Assembly (NCBI RefSeq): GCF_049985285.1
Contig: NZ_JBNIEU010000001.1
Location: 62,001-126,000, forward strand
Direction of reading: 5' to 3'
Length of the DNA stretch: 64,000 nt
Origin: Aestuariirhabdus sp049985285
GTDB taxonomy: Bacteria > Pseudomonadota > Gammaproteobacteria > Pseudomonadales > Aestuariirhabdaceae
Each line of letters begins with the position of its first letter. Position 1 is the stretch's first letter. Below are positions 33,676 to 41,161 of this stretch, piece after piece. The notes beneath the pieces were generated by a model. The model was not told where the DNA came from and did not search any database. It was given only the letters and a program-made list of their open reading frames with translations. A program made the position numbers and the translations under genes.

Positions 33676-35154
33676 TCAGTGTTCGAGTGAGTTCTGAACC
33701 ATGGCCACGGCGCGGAAAATCGCGCGCCCCTTGTTCATGGTCTCTTCCCACTCCAGCCGTGGCACCGAATCGGCGACCACGCCGGCACCGGCTTGAATAT
33801 ACAGGCGGTTATTCTTGATCACCGCAGTGCGGATCGCGATCGCGGTATCCATGTTGCCATTCCAGGAGATGTAACCCACGGCTCCGCCATAAACGCCCCG
33901 CTTCACCGGTTCCAGTTCGTCGATGATCTCCATTGCCCGAATTTTGGGTGCACCGCTGAGGGTGCCTGCGGGCAAGGTAGCGCGCAATACGTCGATCGGC
34001 CCCAGCCCCGGTTTCAGTTTGCCCTGTACATTGGAGACGATGTGCATGACATGGGAGTATCGCTCGATCACCATCTTGTCGGTCAGATCTACGCTGCCGA
34101 TCTCCGCCACTCGGCCGACATCGTTGCGGCCCAGGTCGATCAACATCAGGTGCTCGGCGACCTCCTTGGGATCGGCCAGCAGGTCGGCTTCCAGCGCGCG
34201 ATCCTGCTCCTCGGTAAGTCCACGTTTGCGGGTACCGGCGATGGGGCGCACCGTAACCTGACCATCTTCGAGGTGGGCCAGGATCTCCGGTGAAGAGCCC
34301 ACGATATGAAACTCCCCTAGATTCAAAAAATACATATAGGGCGAAGGGTTCAGGCATCGTAGCGCCCGATAGAGGTTCAGCGGCGGTGCCTCGAAGGGCA
34401 CGCTCATACGCTGAGAGACCACCACCTGCATCGCATCGCCCGCAAGGATGTACTCCTTGATGCGATCCACCGCGCCCTCGAATGCCTGTTGACCAAAGGC
34501 GGATTCGAAATCTTTCTCCGCCAGTTGCGTGCCATCGCTTACCCTGAGATCGGCAATACGACCCTCGTGCAGCTGTGCCATCAATTGATCGAGGCGAGAA
34601 TGGGCCTGCTCATAAGCCCCCTCGATCGCAGGATCAACATGGCAGATAAGGATAATCTTGCCGCTGAGGTTATCGAACACCACCACCTCATCGGACACCA
34701 TCAACAGGATATCGGGGTTACCAATATCGTCCTCGGGTACGCCGGGGGCCAGGCGGGGCTCGATATAGCGCACCGAATCGTAACCGAAATAGCCCACCAG
34801 CCCCCCGTTAAAACGCGGATGCTGCGCCGACTCTGCCACACGATAGCGCTGCTGGAACTGCTCGACGAAATCGAGGGGATCCTCGCTGGTGTGGCGCTCG
34901 ACCACCTCACCATCGGTTTCGACCCTGATCTCGTGACCACAGACCTTGAGCACGGTACGGCAAGGCAAGCCGATCATGGAGTAGCGCCCCCACTTCTCCC
35001 CTCCCTGCACCGATTCGAACAGGTAAGAGTAGGGGCCATCGGCGAGTTTGAGGTAAGCACTGAGGGGGGTATCGAGGTCGGCTAACACCTCACGCATCAC
35101 CGGGATGCGGTTGTAGCCGGCGCTGGCCAGCTGGGAAAACTGTTCGGGGGTCAT
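33676..35154 (-). CDS. trpE: Anthranilate synthase component I
   Basis: This chorismate-using enzyme makes anthranilate. Conserved regions include PYMYFLNLGEFHIVGSSPE, RPIAGTRKRGLTEEQD, LIDLGRNDVGRVAEIGSV and PAGTLSGAPKIRAMEII. LFESVQGGEKWGRYSMIG contains the tryptophan feedback site. It has 492 residues. The 187-bp upstream gap shows no tryptophan-rich leader peptide; an 8-bp stem (35213-35232) followed 18 bases later by a T run is only a weak attenuator candidate. Confidence 0.97.
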   Translation of the reverse strand: MTPEQFSQLASAGYNRIPVMREVLADLDTPLSAYLKLADGPYSYLFESVQGGEKWGRYSMIGLPCRTVLKVCGHEIRVETDGEVVERHTSEDPLDFVEQFQQRYRVAESAQHPRFNGGLVGYFGYDSVRYIEPRLAPGVPEDDIGNPDILLMVSDEVVVFDNLSGKIILICHVDPAIEGAYEQAHSRLDQLMAQLHEGRIADLRVSDGTQLAEKDFESAFGQQAFEGAVDRIKEYILAGDAMQVVVSQRMSVPFEAPPLNLYRALRCLNPSPYMYFLNLGEFHIVGSSPEILAHLEDGQVTVRPIAGTRKRGLTEEQDRALEADLLADPKEVAEHLMLIDLGRNDVGRVAEIGSVDLTDKMVIERYSHVMHIVSNVQGKLKPGLGPIDVLRATLPAGTLSGAPKIRAMEIIDELEPVKRGVYGGAVGYISWNGNMDTAIAIRTAVIKNNRLYIQAGAGVVADSVPRLEWEETMNKGRAIFRAVAMVQNSLEH

Positions 35155-35341
35155 CTCGGAATCCTTGTTATACCGGGACAGGGGGATAAAAAAATCGAAC
35201 GAACTAGCGGTTGCCGGCGAGCCATCGCCAGCTCAACCCCCGAGTCCAGCGTTGAAGGACGCCAGCCTGCTGTTTGGTATAACTCACTTCCTACTCCAGA
35301 TCGGTCCCTACACCGCGCCAGCGCGGCATCTCAGCGCTACC

Positions 35342-36010
35342 CTATAGCAGCTTGGCCAGTGAATCAACCAGCAGATCGGGATGACTCAACGCAATCGGCT
35401 CGCCATGATTGTAACCGTAGCTGACGCAGGCGATCGGCATCCCGGCAGCGCGCGCCGCCAACAGGTCGTTGATGGAGTCTCCCACCATCAGGCAAGTCCG
35501 CACCGGCAGCCCGAGCCGGGCGACCGCCGCCAACAGGGGGGCGGGGTCGGGCTTCTTTTGTGGCAGGCTGTCACCCCCGAGTATCACGGAAAAACAGTGG
35601 CCGATGTCGAGGGCTTCGAGCAGGGGTTGGGTAAAGGCCAACGGTTTATTGGTCACCAGCGCCAGGGGGACTCCCGCCGCCGCAAGGGCCTGCAATAGCA
35701 CCTGCGCCCCATCATAAAGTCGTGCCTGCTCGCCATTGCTGCGCCCATAGGCGGCCATAAACAGCTCCATGGCGCGGGGAAACAGCTCGTCCGCATCGTC
35801 GCCAGCGCTGGCGGCCAGGGCGCGCTGCACCAGCTTGGCGGCGCCGTTGCCGACCCAGAGCCGCACTTCGGACTCTTGCGAGAGGGCAAGACCCAACTGC
35901 TGCTGCAGCGTCTGCACCGCGCAGTGTAGGTCCGGTACGCTGTCCACCAGCGTGCCGTCGAGGTCAAAAATCACCGCGGAGGGCAGTTGGCCGGCAAACA
36001 GGGAGCGCAT
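35342..36010 (-). CDS. gph: Phosphoglycolate phosphatase
   Basis: This HAD-superfamily phosphatase has motif I AVIFDLDGTLVDSVPDL, motif II LALVTNKP and motif III KKPDPAPLLAA followed by CLMVGDSINDLLAARAAG. The frame opens at a GTG at 36028, but the ATG at 36010 is preferred (222 residues). In Pseudomonas gph follows rpe directly and precedes trpE; here a dehydrogenase gene lies in between. Confidence 0.95.
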   Translation of the reverse strand: MRSLFAGQLPSAVIFDLDGTLVDSVPDLHCAVQTLQQQLGLALSQESEVRLWVGNGAAKLVQRALAASAGDDADELFPRAMELFMAAYGRSNGEQARLYDGAQVLLQALAAAGVPLALVTNKPLAFTQPLLEALDIGHCFSVILGGDSLPQKKPDPAPLLAAVARLGLPVRTCLMVGDSINDLLAARAAGMPIACVSYGYNHGEPIALSHPDLLVDSLAKLL

Positions 36011-36052
36011 CACCGAACCACACCGCACCCGCTATCGGTTAGCGGCATCAGC

Positions 36053-37510
36053 TTAGATGCCACCCATGCACAGGTATTTGATTTCGACAAAATCATCGAT
36101 TCCGTAGCGTGAACCTTCACGACCGATGCCGGACTCCTTAACACCGCCAAAAGGCGCCACTTCGGTAGAAATGATGCCTTCGTTAATGCCGACGATACCG
36201 TACTCCAGCCCTTCGGACACACGCCACACCCGGCCGATATCACGAGAATAGAAGTAGGCTGCCAATCCATAGGGCGTGTCGTTGGCGATGGCTATCGCCT
36301 CCTGTTCGGTAGAGAAGGGGATTAGCGTCGCCACCGGACCAAAAATCTCTTCGTTGGAGATCGTCATCTGCTGGGTCACACCGGTCAACAGGGTTGGCGG
36401 GTAGAAATTGCCGCCCTGCGTATCGGCATCGCCCCCACATACGACTTTTGCTCCCTCGGCCACAGCCCCCTCAACCAGGGAGGTGACTTTCTCCCGCGCC
36501 TGGCGATTGATCAACGGACCGGTAGTCACGCCCTCCTCAAACCCATCACCCACCTTTAACGCGGCTACAGCAACCTCCAAGCGGCGGGCAAACTCTTCAT
36601 ACACCCCCTCTTGCACCAGAAAGCGGTTGGCGCAGACACAGGTCTGGCCAGCGTTACGATACTTGGAGGCCATCGCGCCAACGATAGCAGCATCAAGGTC
36701 GGCATCATCGAATACGATAAAGGGTGCGTTGCCGCCAAGCTCCAGTGCGACCTTCTTCACCGTACCGGCGCACTGGCTCATCAACAGTTTCCCGACCCGG
36801 GTAGAACCGGTAAACGACAGTTTGCGCACCACTGGATTGGTGGACAACTCATTGCCCACCGACGGCGCGTCGTTAGTGGTAATTACGTTAAACACCCCGG
36901 CAGGGATTCCCGCCCGCTCCGCCAGCGCGGCCAGGGCCAGGGCTGACAAGGGCGTGTCCTCACCGGGCTTGACCACGGTGGTGCATCCCGCGGCCAGTGC
37001 CGGGGCGACCTTACGGGTGATCATTGCGTTGGGAAAGTTCCATGGCGTAATCGCCGCTACCACGCCGATCGGCTGGCGAATGGTCACCAGGCGCTTGTCG
37101 TTGCTTGGCGTTGGGATGGTGTCACCGTAGACCCGCTTGGCCTCCTCGGCAAACCACTCAACAAAGGAGGCGCCATAGGCGACCTCTCCACGCGCCTCGG
37201 CCAATGGCTTACCCTGTTCGGCCGTCATGATCCGGGCCAGGTCTTCCTGATTGTCCATAATCAGCTCGAACCAACGGCGTAGCAAGGTTGCACGGTGCTT
37301 GGCGGTCGTTTGGCGCCATTCGATACCGGCGCGATGGGCCGCCTCGATCGCACGGCGGGCCTCCCCCGCTCCCAGATCGGCAACGCGGGTTAACAGCTCG
37401 CCATTGGCAGGATTAAATACCGAAAACTCCGCTTCACTGTCGGCATTCACCCACTGACCATCGATATAGGCCCTGGTCCGCAGCAGTTCACCATCGTTTA
37501 ATGCCAGCAT
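36053..37510 (-). CDS. gabD: NADP-type succinate-semialdehyde dehydrogenase
   Basis: This aldehyde dehydrogenase (485 residues) has the catalytic cysteine in NAGQTCVCANRFLV and the glutamate in ALELGGNAPFIVFDDAD. ITPWNFPNAMITRKVAPALAAGC and the C-terminal APFGGVKESGIGREGSRYGIDDF match the GabD group closely. GabT is not nearby. It lies between rpe and gph, 43 bases from gph, and interrupts the usual order. Confidence 0.92.
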   Translation of the reverse strand: MLALNDGELLRTRAYIDGQWVNADSEAEFSVFNPANGELLTRVADLGAGEARRAIEAAHRAGIEWRQTTAKHRATLLRRWFELIMDNQEDLARIMTAEQGKPLAEARGEVAYGASFVEWFAEEAKRVYGDTIPTPSNDKRLVTIRQPIGVVAAITPWNFPNAMITRKVAPALAAGCTTVVKPGEDTPLSALALAALAERAGIPAGVFNVITTNDAPSVGNELSTNPVVRKLSFTGSTRVGKLLMSQCAGTVKKVALELGGNAPFIVFDDADLDAAIVGAMASKYRNAGQTCVCANRFLVQEGVYEEFARRLEVAVAALKVGDGFEEGVTTGPLINRQAREKVTSLVEGAVAEGAKVVCGGDADTQGGNFYPPTLLTGVTQQMTISNEEIFGPVATLIPFSTEQEAIAIANDTPYGLAAYFYSRDIGRVWRVSEGLEYGIVGINEGIISTEVAPFGGVKESGIGREGSRYGIDDFVEIKYLCMGGI

Positions 37511-37624
37511 TTGTCGCCTCCTGAAAGAGCTAATTATTATTTACATAACGTGCAATATATAAAACGATCAAGAGAGTACCCGAAGCGCCCTGACAATCCT
37601 AGTGGGCAACGAAAAATTCTTTCG

Positions 37625-38293
37625 TTACAGCGCAGCAAGTTCGGCGCGCATGGTCGCGATGGTGGCCGCGTAATCGTCGGTGCCAAAGATCGCCGAGCCA
37701 GCGACAAAGGTATCGGCTCCCGCCTCGGCGATCTCACGAATATTGGCAGCCGAAACGCCGCCGTCAATCTCGAGCCGAATATCGAGGCCGCTGGCATCGA
37801 TCAACTGCCGAGCCTGACGCAGCTTGTTGAGGGTATGGGGAATAAACTTCTGCCCCCCGAAGCCGGGGTTCACCGACATCAGCAGCACCATGTCGAGCTT
37901 ATCCATCACATGTTCGAGGCAATCGAGACGGGTCGCAGGGTTCAGCACCAGTCCCGCCTTACAACCCCCATCACGGATCATCTGCAACGAACGATCGATG
38001 TGCTCGGAAGCCTCCGGGTGGAAGGTGATGTAACTGGCGCCGGCGTCGATAAAGCTGGCGATCATGCTATCCACCGGTTTCACCATCAGGTGGACGTCGA
38101 TGGGAGCACTTACGCCATGCTTGCGTAGCGCAGCACACACCATCGGCCCGATGGTCAGATTGGGCACGTAATGGTTATCCATTACGTCAAAGTGGACCAC
38201 ATCGGCGCCGGCGGCGAGAACGTTGTCGACCTCCTCACCCAGACGGGCAAAATCGGCAGACAGGATACTGGGAGCGATCAGGAACTCTTTCAT
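37625..38293 (-). CDS. rpe: Ribulose-phosphate 3-epimerase
   Basis: This pentose-phosphate enzyme interconverts ribulose-5-P and xylulose-5-P. Motifs: IAPSILSADFARLGEEV, VHFDVMDNHYVPNLTIG, MLLMSVNPGFGGQKFIP and LEIDGGVSAANI. It has 222 residues. It heads the rpe-gabD-gph group that precedes trpE. Confidence 0.97.
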   Translation of the reverse strand: MKEFLIAPSILSADFARLGEEVDNVLAAGADVVHFDVMDNHYVPNLTIGPMVCAALRKHGVSAPIDVHLMVKPVDSMIASFIDAGASYITFHPEASEHIDRSLQMIRDGGCKAGLVLNPATRLDCLEHVMDKLDMVLLMSVNPGFGGQKFIPHTLNKLRQARQLIDASGLDIRLEIDGGVSAANIREIAEAGADTFVAGSAIFGTDDYAATIATMRAELAAL

Positions 38294-38393
38294 CGGCTAG
38301 TGTCTCATTGAGCTAATAAACAAAAACGCCTATTGTAGCCCAATGGGGTCGCGCTAGCTCCCCACTTTCCCTCATTTGCGAAACGGATTCGCC

Positions 38394-39287
38394 ATGCCCT
38401 CCCGCCATCATCTTCGCTACCTACTGCTTTGCCTCCTCGCCCCCGCCAGCTGGGGAGCCGAAGCGCCTGCTACTACCGACCCGGCCATCGAGCGGGCGAT
38501 ACCCGAACCTACCGAGGCGCGAACCAACCGAGAGCTGATGGCCCACTACCCGCGCGGCGAAGTGGTGGAGCTCCCTCTGCAGCAGGGAACCCTCATCGCC
38601 CTCTACCAGCAGCGGCGCAGCAGCAAGGATCGGGGAGGCGTTATTCTGGTGGCCGCCCGTGGCCAACACCCGGACTGGCCGCAACTGATCGCCCCCCTGC
38701 GCAAGCAACTGCCCGACCAGGGCTGGCATAGCCTCAGCCTGGCCCCTCCGCCCCTGCCCGCCCCGACGCCACCCGAGGAAGCCGCCGGGGCATCCAGCGA
38801 GATTCCCGTCTCTGCCAGCGATGCCGCCGGTAACAGTCTGGAGCAGGAGCTTCGGAAGGTCGCCCTGCGGGAGTACCAGCAACTGCTGGGGGCACGCATT
38901 AGCGCCGCCCGTGAACATCTCTCCGAACTGGGCGTAACCCCCCAGGTCCTGCTGTTGGTAGGAGATAGTGCAGCCCCGGCGGTCGCTGCCCTGGCCGAAG
39001 AAAAATCTGCCTTCGCGGCGCTGGTTTTTATCAATGCGGAAAATGATCCCGAGGGTGAGCTGGTCAAATTACTGCAGCAAACCCCCACCCTGACTCTCGA
39101 CCTCTACTACGGCCACAGGCAGCAGGCCGCCGCCGCAGAGCGCCTTGCTGCAGCCCAGCGAGCAAATAACCGCCACTACTACCCGGTTCAGTTAAGCGGC
39201 CCGCAAAACAGTGTGGATGCATCCGGGGAGCGCCTGCTCAAGCGCATCGAAAGCTGGCTCAAGCGACACCCCGGCGGCGGACGCTAA
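38394..39287 (+). CDS. DUF3530 family exported protein
   Basis: The protein has a signal peptide MPSRHHLRYLLLCLLAPASWGAEA, followed by an alpha/beta-hydrolase-like region (VILVAARGQHPDWPQLIAPLRKQLPDQGWHSLSLAPPPLP; later VLLLVGDSAAPAVAALAEE), as in DUF3530 proteins. The nucleophile-elbow serine motif is not clear, so enzymatic activity is uncertain. Start at the ATG 38394 (298 residues); an upstream TTG at 38376 is unlikely. It is divergent from rpe and convergent with djlA. Confidence 0.8.
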   Translation: MPSRHHLRYLLLCLLAPASWGAEAPATTDPAIERAIPEPTEARTNRELMAHYPRGEVVELPLQQGTLIALYQQRRSSKDRGGVILVAARGQHPDWPQLIAPLRKQLPDQGWHSLSLAPPPLPAPTPPEEAAGASSEIPVSASDAAGNSLEQELRKVALREYQQLLGARISAAREHLSELGVTPQVLLLVGDSAAPAVAALAEEKSAFAALVFINAENDPEGELVKLLQQTPTLTLDLYYGHRQQAAAAERLAAAQRANNRHYYPVQLSGPQNSVDASGERLLKRIESWLKRHPGGGR

Positions 39288-39335
39288 GGGTTTTAGCTAG
39301 CCTGCGGGCAGGTTTACTCTGCGTCGTGCAACGCC

Positions 39336-40160
39336 CTAGCGTTGCTTGCGATGATTTTTCAACACTTCGTAGGCCGCCTGGATCTCCTGCGCCTTCTCTT
39401 TGGCTACCTCCATCATCTCTTTGGGCAGCCCCTTGGCGACCAGCTTATCGGGGTGATGTTGGCTCATCAGCTTGCGATAGGCTCGCTTGAGTTCACTGTC
39501 ACTGGCGCTACTTTGAACGCCGAGCACCGCGTAGGCGCTACGAATCTCCTGCTGCGGATCAACCCGTGGGCCACCGGCGTGTTGGCGCGAGCGAGAATGG
39601 AAAGCGCGCTGAGCCTGAAAACGCTGATGAATCAGCTCAAACGCGAAGCGGCTTAAGTTCAACGCAGAGCAGGCATCGAGTAGCACCTCGAGTTCCGCCT
39701 CACTCAGGGAGCCATCGGCGTAAGCCGCCTGCAGCTGCAGCTCGAAAAACATCTGGATCAGGCTGCTACCGCCGGCGCTGGCCCCGAGCGCTGCCAGCTC
39801 GGCCGAGATATCGGCGCCTTCGCGCTTACCCTCGTTGAAGAGCCGAATCGCGGCCTGGCGCTGCTCGTCGGTGAGCCGCATATGATTCATGAGCTCCGAC
39901 GCCAGCTGGATTTCGCTTTCCGATACCCGCCCGTCTGCTTTGGCCAGCTTACCCATCACCTTAAAGGTGGCATTGAAAAACGCCGTTTGCGCCGAAGCAC
40001 TGCCAGCACGGGCAAAACCGCCCGCCGCCTGGCCGCCGGTAATCACCCGCCATTGACGACTACGATCAAACCAGTGACCGAGTAAACCCAATACGGCGGC
40101 ACCGAAGAGGCCTCCCCAAAAGAAACCCAACGCCACCCCGACTATCGTTCCGACCCACAT
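39336..40160 (-). CDS. djlA: Co-chaperone DjlA
   Basis: This membrane-anchored J protein has an N-terminal transmembrane glycine-rich segment (VGTIVGVALGFFWGGLFGAAVLGLLG), a TerB-like central region (FKVMGKLAKADGRVSESEIQLASELM) and a C-terminal J domain with the HPD in KLMSQHHPDKLVAKG. It has 274 residues. In E. coli djlA is divergent from lptD; here murU lies between. Confidence 0.94.
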   Translation of the reverse strand: MWVGTIVGVALGFFWGGLFGAAVLGLLGHWFDRSRQWRVITGGQAAGGFARAGSASAQTAFFNATFKVMGKLAKADGRVSESEIQLASELMNHMRLTDEQRQAAIRLFNEGKREGADISAELAALGASAGGSSLIQMFFELQLQAAYADGSLSEAELEVLLDACSALNLSRFAFELIHQRFQAQRAFHSRSRQHAGGPRVDPQQEIRSAYAVLGVQSSASDSELKRAYRKLMSQHHPDKLVAKGLPKEMMEVAKEKAQEIQAAYEVLKNHRKQR

Positions 40161-40162
40161 AA

Positions 40163-40861
40163 TTACTGCTCTCCCCCACTTCGGGTGCGCAAATGCGCTT
40201 CCAACTGCTGCAGGCGTTCGATGGTGCCTACGTCGACCCAGCGGCCCCGGAAATACTCTCCGCTAACCCGCCCTTCGGCCATAGCCTGACGCAGCAGCGG
40301 CGCGAGCGCAAATGCCCCCGGCACACAATGGCTAAAAATTTTCGGATTGATGACGCTAACGCCGCTGAAGGTCAAACGCTCATCGCCCTCCTCCTGCACC
40401 CGGTCACCGTCCAGCACAAAGTCTCCCGCGGGGTGATGCTCGGGGTTATCCACCAATACCAGATGCGCCAGTCGCTGCCCGCCGGGCGCATCCGAATCCA
40501 GCGACTCGGGCAGCGACTGTAGGGGAAGGTCGCACCACACATCACCATTGATCAGCAGGAAAGGGTCAGCTCCGAGCAGGGGCAACGCCTTAAACACCCC
40601 GCCTCCCGTCTCCAGGGGGGTCGACTCTGGCGAATAGACAATCTCAAGCCCCCAGCGCGAGCCGTCACCCAGACCTGCCTCTATCTGTGCGCCGAGCCAG
40701 GCGTGGTTGATCACGACCTCCTTGATCCCCGCTCGCGCGAGAGCCTCGATGTGATACTCGATCATGGGTTTCCCAAACACCGGTATCAGGGGCTTGGGGG
40801 TCGTCAGGGTGAGGGGGCGCATTCGCGTCCCCAGCCCGGCGGCGAGAATCATGGCTCTCAT
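40163..40861 (-). CDS. murU: N-acetylmuramate alpha-1-phosphate uridylyltransferase
   Basis: MurU makes UDP-MurNAc from MurNAc-1-P in the peptidoglycan recycling bypass. The nucleotidyltransferase signature MILAAGLGTRMRPLTLTTPKPLIPVFGKPMIEYH is clear, with INGDVWCDLPL and WVDVGTIERLQQLE. The ATG at 40861 is preferred over the frame start at 40912 (232 residues). In Pseudomonas it is preceded by the MurNAc kinase gene amgK; here amgK is absent from the locus. It overlaps no neighbour and lies 2 bases upstream of djlA. Confidence 0.92.
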   Translation of the reverse strand: MRAMILAAGLGTRMRPLTLTTPKPLIPVFGKPMIEYHIEALARAGIKEVVINHAWLGAQIEAGLGDGSRWGLEIVYSPESTPLETGGGVFKALPLLGADPFLLINGDVWCDLPLQSLPESLDSDAPGGQRLAHLVLVDNPEHHPAGDFVLDGDRVQEEGDERLTFSGVSVINPKIFSHCVPGAFALAPLLRQAMAEGRVSGEYFRGRWVDVGTIERLQQLEAHLRTRSGGEQ

Positions 40862-41161
40862 TATTCGTACTCTGCCTCTGTTTGATCCGCCTTCAGCAGA
40901 TCCTCGATTCAACCTATACGGGTCCTGCGCAACGCACGCCCCCCCCTAAAGCTGCCCACCTTATGCAAAGCAGGGCCAGAGCTCAATAGCGCCATTGTGC
41001 CCCCCGTCATAGATGGGTAGTTCCCTTGGGGGGCGTTTCGGGCTAGCCCCCTGCACGAGGAATGCATTATCATTCCTCTTTGGCTGCCCGTCATTGGGGC
41101 AGCGATCACCTAACCCTACTCCACGTGCACTTCCGACAGGACGCCCGGACACATTATAACT
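40862..41161. promoter_or_regulatory. Intergenic region of the divergent murU and lptD genes
   Basis: Exactly 300 bp without a credible gene; amgK would be expected here. The region contains a hairpin GAGGAATG/CATTCCTC (41057-41078) followed by TTT and a short stem TGCCC/GGGCA further on (41085-41101). The lptD and murU promoters must be here, but no consensus sigma-70 or sigma-E pair stands out. Confidence 0.4.

Noticed and set aside
35155..35341. trp leader peptide and attenuator
   Set aside because: No tryptophan-codon-rich short ORF; the candidate stem is too far from its T run.
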